From contig JAQCGO010000018.1 of NCBI GenBank assembly GCA_027618995.1, positions 1 to 45,711 of the forward strand: DNA of 45,711 bases, given 5' to 3'. The notes below the pieces were generated by a model. It had not been told where the DNA came from, searched no databases, and was given only the letters and a program-made list of their open reading frames with translations. This document shows positions 37,632 through 45,711 of this stretch, in pieces. A program made the position numbers and the translations under genes. The stretch is from Pseudomonadota bacterium (GTDB lineage: Bacteria; Pseudomonadota; Gammaproteobacteria; Steroidobacterales; Woeseiaceae). Position 1 is the first letter of the stretch. Every line of letters starts with the position of its first letter.

Positions 37632-39110
37632 GTGAGTCGCGTTTTCTTCTTCGGGCTCGGCTGCCTGTTCACTGCCTCATTCGAGCCAGCCGGACTGTGG
37701 CCACTGGCACCGGCGCTGTTATTGCCGTTCCTCTATGTGTGCCTGACCATGCCGGGCAGGGCCGCGGCGCAGCACGGATTCTGCTTCGGTTTGGGCCTGT
37801 TCCTCTGTGGCACGTACTGGATTTACCTGTCAGTCACCGGACCCGGACAGGGTGCCTGGTGGATCGGCACGTTGCTGGTCATTCTCCTGACGCTGATCAT
37901 GGCGACTTACCTGGGAGGCGTCGCATGGCTCATCAACCGTTTCAGCAGGGATCAGCCCTGGCGCCTGCTGCTGATTGCCCCGGTTAGCTGGACGCTGGTC
38001 GAATGGCTGCGCGGCTGGTTGTTCAGTGGTTTTCCCTGGATGTCGCTGGGCTATGCGCAGATTGATACTGCCCTGGCGGGTTGGGCGCCGGTGCTTGGCG
38101 TTTACGGTGTCTCGATGTTGCTCGTTTTCAGCAGCGCTGCCGCGCTCGTCGCGATAATGCGGCATGGACGGCAACGGTGGTTCGCTCTCGGCTTGTTATT
38201 GCTGCCCTGGTTGGGTGGAGCTGCGCTGACGCAGGTTGCATGGACGACCGTCAGTGGGCCCAGTATTCGAACAACCGTGTTGCAGGCCGGCGTAGGGCAG
38301 GAACGCAAATGGTTGCCCGAGGAACGCGAGCCGACGAAGGAGTTTTACAGTGCGGCGACGCGATCCGCCACGGGCAGCCAGCTTGTCGTGTGGCCGGAAG
38401 TCGCTATTCCTTCGGTCACCGACCGCGAGGAGCAATACATAGCGGCGTTGCATGGCATCGCAATGAGGAACCAGCAAGCGATTATTTTCGGCATCCTGGA
38501 ACGCGAGTTTTTAGCTGACGGTGGTGCCAATATTTACAACAGCGTACTGCTCATTGAAAACACGACGCGACAGGTCTACCGCAAGCGGCACCTGGTTCCT
38601 TTCGGTGAGTATTTTCCGGTGCCGGCGGCGGTACGCGAGTGGTTGCGCATGATGAACCTGCCGTTCAGCGACATTACGCCGGGCACCGATACGCAGGAAT
38701 TGCTGACGCTGGCAGATGGCAACCAACTGGCAGTTGCAATTTGTTACGAGGATTCTTTCGGTGTGGAGATGCTCGCCGGCCTCCCGGCAGCATCGATGTT
38801 GATCAATGTCAGCAACGATGGCTGGTTCGGTGATTCGATCGCGCCGCACCAGCACCTGCAAATAGCCCGCATGCGCTCGCTGGAGACCGGCCGATTTACG
38901 GTGCGTGCAACCAATACCGGCGTCAGCGCGTTTATCGATGCCACGGGCCGGCTGCTGCAGTCCGGCGCCCAGTTCGAAGCTGTGCAGATGACCGCTGACA
39001 TAGAGCCACGCAGCGGTTCGACCCCCTATACCCGGTACGGCAATTGGCCGGTCATCAGTTTGTGCCTGCTTGTCCTGGCAGCGTTCTGGCTGCGGTCACG
39101 GGCGTCTTGA
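37632..39110 (+). CDS. lnt: apolipoprotein N-acyltransferase
   Basis: 492 residues (512 in E. coli). It adds the third acyl chain to lipoproteins in the inner membrane. About six membrane segments fill residues 1-195. The periplasmic nitrilase-like domain follows with catalytic E256 (VVWPEVAIP), K318 (YRKRHLVPFGEY) and C371 (CYED). A last membrane segment lies near 475-490. The start is GTG. The two lipoproteins LptE and the cyclophilin in this window would be among its substrates. Confidence 0.95.
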   Translation: MSRVFFFGLGCLFTASFEPAGLWPLAPALLLPFLYVCLTMPGRAAAQHGFCFGLGLFLCGTYWIYLSVTGPGQGAWWIGTLLVILLTLIMATYLGGVAWLINRFSRDQPWRLLLIAPVSWTLVEWLRGWLFSGFPWMSLGYAQIDTALAGWAPVLGVYGVSMLLVFSSAAALVAIMRHGRQRWFALGLLLLPWLGGAALTQVAWTTVSGPSIRTTVLQAGVGQERKWLPEEREPTKEFYSAATRSATGSQLVVWPEVAIPSVTDREEQYIAALHGIAMRNQQAIIFGILEREFLADGGANIYNSVLLIENTTRQVYRKRHLVPFGEYFPVPAAVREWLRMMNLPFSDITPGTDTQELLTLADGNQLAVAICYEDSFGVEMLAGLPAASMLINVSNDGWFGDSIAPHQHLQIARMRSLETGRFTVRATNTGVSAFIDATGRLLQSGAQFEAVQMTADIEPRSGSTPYTRYGNWPVISLCLLVLAAFWLRSRAS

Positions 39111-39154
39111 TGTAGGCTTCGTGGTTTTCGCGACCAGCAACCGATTCAGCACTT

Positions 39155-41605
39155 ATGAGTATTCCCTACCACCCCGAAGCCGTTGAGAAAAAAGCCCAGC
39201 AATTCTGGGACGAGGCGCATTGCTTTGAGGTAGCAGAGACGGACGGCAAGGAGAAGTTCTATTGCCTGACAATGTTTCCATATCCCAGTGGCAAACTGCA
39301 CATGGGACATGTACGTGTATTCACGATCAACGACGTCATTGCCCGCTATCAGCGCATGCAGGGCAAGCATGTGCTGCAGCCGATGGGCTGGGATGCCTTC
39401 GGCCTGCCGGCGGAGAACGCCGCGATCAAGCGCGGCATTCCGCCCGCACAGTGGACGTACAGGAATATCGACGAAATGCGCATCCAGATGCGGCGCCTGG
39501 GCTATGCCTACGACTGGACTCGCGAGGTCATGACCTGTCGGCCCGAGTATTACCGCTGGGAACAATGGCTGTTCACGAAGATGTTCGAGAAAGGCCTCGT
39601 CTATCGCAAGAATTCAATCGTCAACTGGGATCCTGTGGATCAGACGGTATTGGCGAACGAACAGGTCATTGATGGTCGCGGTTGGCGTTCCGATGCGCTG
39701 GTCGAGCGGCGCGAAATTCCACAGTGGTTCATGAAAATTACGGCCTACGCCGATGAGTTACTCGACGAGCTGGATCGCATGCCGGGCTGGCCGGAATCGG
39801 TCAAGACCATGCAACGCAACTGGATCGGCCGCTCCGTAGGGCTCGAGCTGTCGTTTGCGGTGCCGGGAGAACGCGAGCCGCTGACCGTCTACACGACGCG
39901 GCCGGACACCCTGTTTGGTGTGACTTACATGGCGGTTGCTGCTGAACATCCGCTGGCCGTCAAGGCGGCCGCGACGAATGCGAAACTTGCGGCATTTATC
40001 GAGGAGTGCAAGAAGTCCGGCGCGGCTGAAGCCAGGCTCGAGACCATGGAAAAAAGAGGCATGTCATTAGGTCTCAGCGCGATTCACCCGCTGACGGGTG
40101 TCGAAGTACCGCTCTGGGTCGCGAACTTCGTCCTTATGAGTTATGGCACTGGCGCCATCATGGCGGTCCCGGGGCATGACGCTCGTGACTGGGAATTTGC
40201 CCGGAAGCATGGCCTGCCGATCGTGCAGGTGGTGGCCCCCGCAGACGGCAGCGATTTTGATATCGAGGCGGCACCGTTTCTGGAGCATGGCGTGCTGGTC
40301 AATTCCGCCGACTACGACGGCATGGATTTCGATGCGGCATTCAACGCGATCGCGGATTATTTCGAGAACGCGAATCGTGGCAAACGCACGATCAACTATC
40401 GCCTGCGTGATTGGGGCGTATCGCGACAACGCTATTGGGGTACGCCGATTCCGATTATCTATTGCGATGATTGTGATGCGGTGCCGGTGCCCGAAGATCA
40501 GTTGCCGGTGGTTTTGCCCGAGGACGTTGCATTCACAGGTCATGGTTCACCGCTCAAGGACATGCCCGAATTCGTTAACGTGGACTGCCCGCAATGCGGC
40601 GAGCCGGCGCGCCGCGAGACCGATACGTTCGATACGTTTGTTGAGTCCTCCTGGTATTTCGCGCGCTACGCCTGCCCGGACAATGACAAGCGCATGCTCG
40701 ACGAACGCGCCGATTACTGGACGCCCGTTGATCAGTACACGGGCGGCATCGAGCACGCGATTCTGCACTTGCTGTATTCGCGCTTCTTTCAGCGCGTAAT
40801 GCGCGACCAGGGCTTAAGCAACGTATCCGAACCGTTTACCAACCTGCTGACGCAGGGAATGGTACTGAAGGACGGCGCCAAGATGTCCAAGAACAAGGGC
40901 AACACGGTCGACCCGCAGGAACTCATCGAGAAATACGGTGCGGACACCGTGCGTCTGTTCATGATGTTCGCAGCGCCGCCGGAACAGGCGCTGGAGTGGT
41001 CCGATGACGGCGTGCAGGGCAGTTTTCGTTTCCTCAAGCGTTTCTGGGTGGCGGTCCAGAAACATGCCGATGCCGGCCGACCCGAGACCAGCAGCGCGGA
41101 TGTATTTACGCCAGACCAGGAAGCGCTGCTGCGCAAGACACACCAGACAATTGCCAAAATCAGTGACGATATCGGCCGGCGCTATACTTTTAATACCGCG
41201 GTGGCGGCATCGATGGAGCTGCTCAACGCGGTCAACCGCTTCGATGACCCCAGTGCAACCGGGCGTCGGGTCGTGCAGCAGGCACTGGAAGCGGTCGTAT
41301 TGATGCTGTCGCCGATGGTGCCGCACATCTGCCACGAGCTTTGGTCGGTGCTGGGGCACGAGACCGCGCTTATCGACGAATCCTGGCCGGCAGCGGATGC
41401 CAGGCTGCTGCACGCCGATATCGTCAAGATCGCCGTGCAGGTCAATGGCAAGATGCGTGGCATGGTTTCTGTGCCGGCCGACACCGACGATGACACGGTG
41501 CTCGCTGCAGCACTGTCGGATCCGAACGTGCAGCGCTTCGTCAGTGCTGGCAGTATCAGGAAAACCATTGTCGTGCCCAACAAGCTGGTGAGTATCGTTG
41601 TCTAA
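39155..41605 (+). CDS. leuS: leucyl-tRNA synthetase
   Basis: 816 residues (860 in E. coli), a class I synthetase with an editing domain. The HIGH-type motif is HMGH at 49-52, and KMSKNKG starts at residue 576. The editing region lies around 220-415 with [20 protein letters not shown]. The C-terminal part ends [18 protein letters not shown]. lptE starts inside its last codons. Confidence 0.97.
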   Translation: MSIPYHPEAVEKKAQQFWDEAHCFEVAETDGKEKFYCLTMFPYPSGKLHMGHVRVFTINDVIARYQRMQGKHVLQPMGWDAFGLPAENAAIKRGIPPAQWTYRNIDEMRIQMRRLGYAYDWTREVMTCRPEYYRWEQWLFTKMFEKGLVYRKNSIVNWDPVDQTVLANEQVIDGRGWRSDALVERREIPQWFMKITAYADELLDELDRMPGWPESVKTMQRNWIGRSVGLELSFAVPGEREPLTVYTTRPDTLFGVTYMAVAAEHPLAVKAAATNAKLAAFIEECKKSGAAEARLETMEKRGMSLGLSAIHPLTGVEVPLWVANFVLMSYGTGAIMAVPGHDARDWEFARKHGLPIVQVVAPADGSDFDIEAAPFLEHGVLVNSADYDGMDFDAAFNAIADYFENANRGKRTINYRLRDWGVSRQRYWGTPIPIIYCDDCDAVPVPEDQLPVVLPEDVAFTGHGSPLKDMPEFVNVDCPQCGEPARRETDTFDTFVESSWYFARYACPDNDKRMLDERADYWTPVDQYTGGIEHAILHLLYSRFFQRVMRDQGLSNVSEPFTNLLTQGMVLKDGAKMSKNKGNTVDPQELIEKYGADTVRLFMMFAAPPEQALEWSDDGVQGSFRFLKRFWVAVQKHADAGRPETSSADVFTPDQEALLRKTHQTIAKISDDIGRRYTFNTAVAASMELLNAVNRFDDPSATGRRVVQQALEAVVLMLSPMVPHICHELWSVLGHETALIDESWPAADARLLHADIVKIAVQVNGKMRGMVSVPADTDDDTVLAAALSDPNVQRFVSAGSIRKTIVVPNKLVSIVV

Positions 41606-42074
41606 ATTATCCTGCCTGGGATTACTGTTGCTGCTGGCGGGTTGCGGCTTCCAGATGCAGGGTGCGTTCACCGTACCGACCGGTATGGAGCGCACCTACA
41701 TTGCGACCGATGACCAGTACACGCTTTTCTATCGTGAGTTGCGACGATCCTTGCAGCAGAACGGCATGCAGTTTGCCGACACGCCAGCCGACGCGACCGC
41801 GGTGTTCTCCATACATCTCGATCGTACTGATCAGCGTGTGCTATCGGTGTCGGCGCGCAACGTGCCGACCGAATACGAGGTTTACTATTCGATTCAGTAC
41901 AGCGTCGATAGCGGCGACCAGAATCTGCTCAGCCGCCAGTTGCTGACGGTAACGCGCGCCTATACTTACGATGAGACGGCGGTCCTGGGCAAGGCGCGTG
42001 AAGAGGGCTTGCTCCGCGAGGCAATCGTCGGTGACCTCGTGCGCATCGTGCAGAAGCAACTGGGAGCCCTGTAA
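41598..42074 (+). CDS. lptE: LPS-assembly lipoprotein LptE
   Basis: 158 residues (193 in E. coli). The outer-membrane lipoprotein partner of LptD in LPS insertion. The lipobox LAGC (C16) is followed by GFQMQG, the usual LptE beginning (CGFxLRG). The start is TTG 41598, eight bases inside leuS. Compared with E. coli it is short, mainly at the C-terminus. Synteny with leuS supports the call. Confidence 0.9.
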   Translation: MSKLSCLGLLLLLAGCGFQMQGAFTVPTGMERTYIATDDQYTLFYRELRRSLQQNGMQFADTPADATAVFSIHLDRTDQRVLSVSARNVPTEYEVYYSIQYSVDSGDQNLLSRQLLTVTRAYTYDETAVLGKAREEGLLREAIVGDLVRIVQKQLGAL

Positions 42075-42098
42075 GCTCTGGTCGACGCTGCCGACAGC

Positions 42099-42590
42099 GT
42101 GTTACAGGTCCGCGACGTTCCGGCGCAGGCAATCACGGGGCTGCTATCGCGCTTTGGCCTGACTCTGGTCATTGAAACTCCGGCGGCTGCGATCACCGGT
42201 TCATTCTGGGGTGACAGTGAGGCAGGAATCGTCGCATACGATGTCTTCGTTTGCCCGGATACTCCAATACATTCGCTGCTGCACGAGACCAGTCATACGA
42301 TATGCATCGACGGGCCGCGGCGCGCGGGTCTGAATCGCGACGCCGGCGGTGACGACCTCGAAGAGGCGGCAGTTTGTTACTTGCAAGTCTTGCTGGCGGA
42401 TTTCTTGCCCGGCGTTGGGCGCGAGCGATTGATGCGTGACATGGATGCCTGGGGCTACAGTTTTCGGCTCGGCAACACAGCTCTGTGGTTTGCGTCTGAT
42501 GCAGACGATGCGGCGTCGTGGCTGCGCGTGCAGGGCCTGATCGATGCGGACGGAGTGCCCACCTTCACACTCAGGCCAGGCAGCCGCTAG
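42099..42590 (+). CDS. conserved protein with an HExxH metallopeptidase motif
   Basis: 163 residues from GTG 42099. The segment [12 protein letters not shown] holds a zinc-peptidase HExxH motif. About 21 residues later [19 protein letters not shown] supplies a glutamate pair in a helix, an arrangement like the M78 (ImmA/IrrE) peptidases. A signal sequence is absent, so it should be cytoplasmic. The substrate and role are unknown, and I recall similar unnamed proteins in other proteobacteria. It is in the place after lptE where holA usually lies. Its last four bases overlap the end of the opposing hisI. Confidence 0.72.
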   Translation: MLQVRDVPAQAITGLLSRFGLTLVIETPAAAITGSFWGDSEAGIVAYDVFVCPDTPIHSLLHETSHTICIDGPRRAGLNRDAGGDDLEEAAVCYLQVLLADFLPGVGRERLMRDMDAWGYSFRLGNTALWFASDADDAASWLRVQGLIDADGVPTFTLRPGSR

Positions 42591-43063
42591 AGTTTGGTCG
42601 GATTCGGCGCGTCGCCGTAAACCGCAGCCGGGTCAAAAACTTTTTCCGTGTCGGTCCATTCGAGGGTGATATCGCCGGCAGCACCAATCGGCACGCGGCG
42701 ATAGAAACAGCTGCGATAACCGACGTGACAACTTGCGCCTCCGGCAACGTCCACTCGCAGCCAGATTCAATCCTGATCATCGTCGACCAGCAGTTCCCGA
42801 ACTTTTTGCACAAAGCCGCTGGTGGCACCTTTGCGCCAGAGGGTCTGACGGTTGCGGCTGAAATAATGTGCCTCGCCGGTCTAAATCGTGAGTGCGAGTG
42901 CGGCAGAATTCATATAGCCCTGCATCAGCATTTCGCCGGATTCCGCATCGGTGGTGACAACAGTGATCAGCCCGCGGTCGTCGAATTTGGGGGCGAGATC
43001 GTCACCTTCCTCGACCTGTTCAATACTCAGGCGGGCCTTGAATTTGACCGGTCCGGCAGACAT
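42587..43063 (-). pseudogene. hisI: phosphoribosyl-AMP cyclohydrolase with two in-frame stops
   Basis: Read in one unbroken frame of 158 codons this is HisI, the third step of histidine synthesis. It begins [20 protein letters not shown] and includes [40 protein letters not shown], and the zinc-site segment [14 protein letters not shown]. Codon 61 is TAG (42881-42883), where relatives have Glu (ALTIETGEA). Codon 99 is TGA (42767-42769), just after VDDDQD, where several relatives have Cys. There are no frameshifts, all other conserved residues remain, and AAGGA lies seven bases before the ATG. Either it is a recent pseudogene, or the stops are sequencing errors or are read through. No other his gene is nearby. 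Confidence 0.85.
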
Positions 43064-43147
43064 GGCATGTCCTTCTGAAAATCAATAGCGGGGCGGCAGA
43101 ATACAAGGCGTAGCCAGCGGCGGCAATATTGCTATCATGCACGTGCC

Positions 43148-44527
43148 ATGACTCTTCAATTACACGACACCAGATCAGGCAATAAAGTGCCGTTTGTCCC
43201 GCAGAAAGAGGGCGAGGTGACGATGTATCTCTGTGGGCCGACCGTCTACAACTATGCCCATATTGGCAATGCGCGACCAGCCGTTGTGTTTGACTTGCTC
43301 GCGCGGCTGTTACGCAGGCACTACAAGCTGACTTTCGCCCGCAATCTGACGGACGTTGATGACAAGATCAATGCCGCGGCGATGGTAACGGGCAAGAGCA
43401 TCGACGAAATTACGGCGCGCTACATAAAGGCATACAACGACGACATGGGTGCACTTGGCGTGCAACCGCCGGATGTTGAACCACGTGCGACGCAACATGT
43501 CCCGGAAATGATCGCGATGATCGAGGCACTGATCACCAGGGGTCACGCCTACGAGGCCGAGGGGCACGTGCTTTTCGATGTCGGCAGTCATGCCGCGTAT
43601 GGTGCATTGTCGAAGCGTGATTTGCGCGAAATGATTGCGGGTGCGCGCGTTGAAGTCGCACCGTACAAAAAGGCGGCGCACGATTTCGTTTTATGGAAGC
43701 CGTCGACACCAGAGCTGCCGGGCTGGGATTCGCCCTGGGGTCGTGGTCGCCCGGGCTGGCACATTGAATGCTCGGCGATGGCGAAAAAGCATCTTGGTGT
43801 CACCATCGATATTCACGCCGGTGGCCGAGACCTGATTTTTCCGCATCACGAGAACGAGCTGGCGCAAAGCTGCTGCGCACATGATGGTGCCGAGTTCGCG
43901 CGCTACTGGTTGCACAATGGCTTCCTGTCGATGGATAGCGAGAAGATGTCGAAGTCGCTTGGCAATGTGCTGCTCGTGCACGATATGCTGAAGACGATTC
44001 CGGGCGAGGTTATTCGTCTCGCATTGCTGAGCGCGCATTACAAGCAGCCACTCGACTGGTCCGATGAGACGATCCCATCCGCGAAGCGCATGCTGGATCG
44101 CCTGTATGGTGCTGTGCGTGGCATCGAGATTGGCGCTGCTGCGCGGGCGGCGGCCGAACCACCGGCTGCCCTGCTTGCGGCGCTCGAGGATGATCTGAAC
44201 TCGCCGCAGGCGCTCAAGGAATTCTTCGCGCTCGCAAAGCAACTGAACAAAACCACCGATGAGGCGGAAAAGCAGAGTCTTGCGGCCGCGATGTATGCGT
44301 CGGGCGAGCTGCTGGGTGTGATGCAGTCCGATGCGGAAGAGTGGTTTGCCGGCGATGTCGAGGGCGAGTTGTCGGCCGTCGACATCGAAGAGCTGATCTC
44401 CCTGCGCAATGCGGCACGCGCCGCCAGGGACTTCAAGGCAGCGGATAAATTTCGCGATCAGCTGAGTGATGCCGGTATCCAGATCGAAGACGGCGCCGAC
44501 GGCACGACCTGGAAACGCAGTGGCTAA
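43148..44527 (+). CDS. cysS: cysteinyl-tRNA synthetase
   Basis: 459 residues (461 in E. coli). HIGN at 38-41 (YAHIGNARP), zinc ligand C29 (YLCGPTVYN) and KMSKS at 266-270. The segment GRPGWHIECSAMAKKHLGVT and the histidines in FPHHENELAQSCCAHDG complete the zinc site. It is divergent from hisI and five bases before sufE. Confidence 0.96.
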   Translation: MTLQLHDTRSGNKVPFVPQKEGEVTMYLCGPTVYNYAHIGNARPAVVFDLLARLLRRHYKLTFARNLTDVDDKINAAAMVTGKSIDEITARYIKAYNDDMGALGVQPPDVEPRATQHVPEMIAMIEALITRGHAYEAEGHVLFDVGSHAAYGALSKRDLREMIAGARVEVAPYKKAAHDFVLWKPSTPELPGWDSPWGRGRPGWHIECSAMAKKHLGVTIDIHAGGRDLIFPHHENELAQSCCAHDGAEFARYWLHNGFLSMDSEKMSKSLGNVLLVHDMLKTIPGEVIRLALLSAHYKQPLDWSDETIPSAKRMLDRLYGAVRGIEIGAAARAAAEPPAALLAALEDDLNSPQALKEFFALAKQLNKTTDEAEKQSLAAAMYASGELLGVMQSDAEEWFAGDVEGELSAVDIEELISLRNAARAARDFKAADKFRDQLSDAGIQIEDGADGTTWKRSG

Positions 44528-44532
44528 CCGCA

Positions 44533-44958
44533 GTGATTAACGAGGTACAGGCAGCACAGGACGAAGTCATTGCAGAGTTTGCATTCCTTGAGGACTGGAT
44601 GGACCGCTACCAGTACCTGATTGATCTCGGCCGACGGCTGCCGCCGCTGGCGGACTCCGAGCTGCTCGAGGAAAACAAGATCAAGGGCTGCCAGTCACAG
44701 GTGTGGTTCGTCGCTGAGCAGCACGACGGCCGGCTGAATTTCCGGGCAATCAGTGACGCTGCCATCGTGTCCGGCCTGATCGCGCTGTTATTGCGTATCT
44801 ATAGCGGCAGACGACCACAGGACATACTGGACACGCCGCCGGCATTCGTAGCCGAGCTCAATCTCGAGCAGCACCTGAGCGCCACGCGAAGCAACGGTTT
44901 GTCGGCAATGCTCAAGGCCATTCTTAGCTTCGCCGCCGAGGCTCTGCAGGAGGCCTGA
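44533..44958 (+). CDS. sufE: SufE-family sulfur acceptor
   Basis: 141 residues (138 in E. coli). SufE accepts sulfur from a cysteine desulfurase for iron-sulfur cluster assembly. The active cysteine is C53 in [11 protein letters not shown], and [20 protein letters not shown] is typical. It stands apart from any suf operon; an association with CsdA is equally possible. The start is GTG 44533. It is coupled to yidD by TGATG. Confidence 0.9.
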   Translation: MINEVQAAQDEVIAEFAFLEDWMDRYQYLIDLGRRLPPLADSELLEENKIKGCQSQVWFVAEQHDGRLNFRAISDAAIVSGLIALLLRIYSGRRPQDILDTPPAFVAELNLEQHLSATRSNGLSAMLKAILSFAAEALQEA

Positions 44959-45221
44959 TGCGTGCTGCACCGGGCAGACTGCTGGCCTGGCCCTTACTCG
45001 GGCTGGTCTGGTTGTACCGCCTGACAATCTCGCCTTGGCTTGGCAATAACTGTCGCTACCGGCCCAGTTGTTCGCAATACGCTCTCGATGCATTGCGACT
45101 GCACGGCGCCTTTCGCGGCACCTGGCTGGCCGCCAACCGGATCGGGCGCTGCCACCCTTGGGGTGGCTCGGGTTACGATCCGGTGCCGGAAAAGCAGGAG
45201 GATAGTGTTGACGTTGAGTGA
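44958..45221 (+). CDS. yidD: membrane protein insertion efficiency factor YidD
   Basis: 87 residues. A small membrane-associated protein that helps YidC-dependent insertion. The family pattern is clear: [49 protein letters not shown]. It is usually beside rnpA and yidC. Here it is separated from them and follows sufE. Confidence 0.92.
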   Translation: MRAAPGRLLAWPLLGLVWLYRLTISPWLGNNCRYRPSCSQYALDALRLHGAFRGTWLAANRIGRCHPWGGSGYDPVPEKQEDSVDVE

Positions 45222-45225
45222 CGAC

Positions 45226-45621
45226 TCAGGCCAGCTCGCAGCGGGCACTGCGGCGACTGTTTTTCCAGTGTGCAGCCGCGAGCACCAGTGACCCCGCGAT
45301 GGTAAAAAGGCGGTCCGCAAACAGTCCGAGTTGTGTGTGTGCGACGGTCGCGCCAATGATCAACAACGAAAGGCCCAGTGCGCTGGCAGCTAGGATGCGT
45401 GGATTCTGGTGCCGCCGGTAGCCGATACCGAAGGCAACAACGCTGAGTGGTACAACGACCATCAGCAGCTGATAATGCAGGTGCGAGTCGGCAAACTGTG
45501 CGAGCAATGGCAGGCCGATCACGAGCAATGGCAAAGCCAGGCAATGAACGAGGCACAACATCGATAACGCGACGGCGATGCCGTCGAGCCAGGAACGGGA
45601 TTTTTGTGTATCTTGCTGCAT
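45226..45621 (-). CDS. MerC-domain membrane protein
   Basis: 131 residues with four membrane segments. The first contains MLCLVHCLALP, the metal-binding CxxHC-like pattern of the MerC family, and a basic cytoplasmic tail follows the last segment. No mer operon is present, so mercury transport is unlikely to be its main role. Metal uptake or handling is more plausible. ATG 45621 is chosen since the domain begins just after it; the frame is open upstream but crosses the presumed promoter. A Zur-like box lies 19 bases upstream. Confidence 0.8.
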   Translation of the reverse strand: MQQDTQKSRSWLDGIAVALSMLCLVHCLALPLLVIGLPLLAQFADSHLHYQLLMVVVPLSVVAFGIGYRRHQNPRILAASALGLSLLIIGATVAHTQLGLFADRLFTIAGSLVLAAAHWKNSRRSARCELA

Positions 45622-45639
45622 AGGGATCGCCGGGGCGCG

Positions 45640-45658
45640 AAGGATATAATATAACATT
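45640..45658. promoter_or_regulatory. Zur-type operator
   Basis: AAGGATATAATATAACATT differs at two positions from the gammaproteobacterial Zur palindrome AATGTTATA-N-TATAACATT. It overlaps AT-rich -10-like elements on both strands. It would allow zinc repression of the MerC gene and of whatever gene reads rightward beyond the window. The remaining bases 45659-45711 are AT-rich promoter-type sequence, with an ATG at 45707 too close to the edge to judge. Confidence 0.6.
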
Positions 45659-45711
45659 TTTAAACACAAGCGGTTTAAAAACAATAACTTACGATTGAAA
45701 CAAGCGATGGA

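Noticed and set aside
42725..42769. SECIS element downstream of the hisI UGA
   Set aside because: Some short pairing is possible, but no stem-loop with a clear bacterial SECIS shape could be read, and the upstream UAG would block synthesis anyway.
42518..43078. A 186-codon open frame on the plus strand
   Set aside because: It is the antisense of hisI. The minus strand reads clear HisI sequence, despite two stops, and the plus-strand product has no recognisable features.
1..45711. CRISPR arrays, tRNA or rRNA genes, complete insertion sequences
   Set aside because: None seen. The only tandem repeat is the 40-base REP array, whose units and spacers do not fit CRISPR.

Overview
The window is one stretch of a gammaproteobacterial chromosome. 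Gene order shows this: tuf followed by the S10, spc and alpha ribosomal operons, uvrA-MFS-ssb, and the envelope/translation cluster miaB-phoH-ybeY-corC-lnt-leuS-lptE. It does not look enterobacterial. Moderate-to-high GC, frequent GTG and TTG starts, many glyoxalase-fold and small conserved proteins, and GTAG-type REP palindromes suit an environmental (marine or sediment type) lineage. The genus cannot be fixed from the sequence alone.

Layout. (1) 1-14133: the end of tuf, then rpsJ, a 473-base gap with a strong promoter and a heavily folded leader, then rplC to rplQ in the usual order, including secY, rpmJ and rpoA. Palindromic repeats sit at four joints of these operons (tuf/rpsJ, rpsJ/rplC, rpsM/rpsK, rpoA/rplQ). 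(2) 14134-28998: a variable region of metabolic and hypothetical genes (SDR, PepQ, TrpS, DUF3291, GNAT, PH-domain, two VOC, Upp, TerB, MAPEG, an exported acidic protein, an exported HEAT protein, Uup, SlyX, ATP-grasp, cyclophilin). Mixed in are remains of at least three decayed genes or gene pairs: an MFP/RND efflux pair fused by deletion, a DUF1801 gene, and the front end of a large exported protein. A headless reading frame follows an isolated perfect CRP-type palindrome. (3) 28999-33811: uvrA, a divergent MFS transporter, a three-unit REP array and ssb. (4) 33883-42590: miaB, phoH, ybeY, corC, lnt, leuS, lptE and an HExxH protein where holA often lies in relatives. (5) 42587-45711: a hisI with two in-frame stops, cysS, sufE, yidD and a MerC-domain gene under a near-perfect Zur-type box.

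The ribosomal block supplies most ribosomal proteins, the Sec translocon core and the RNA polymerase alpha subunit. The miaB-lptE block combines tRNA modification, rRNA maturation and outer-membrane assembly. The most unusual items are the multi-stem leader placed between rpsJ and rplC, the covarying REP family, the doubly interrupted hisI, and the Zur-type operator at the right edge. No rRNA, tRNA, CRISPR array or complete insertion sequence was seen. Few convincing intrinsic terminators were found, and most convergent gene pairs overlap or nearly touch.
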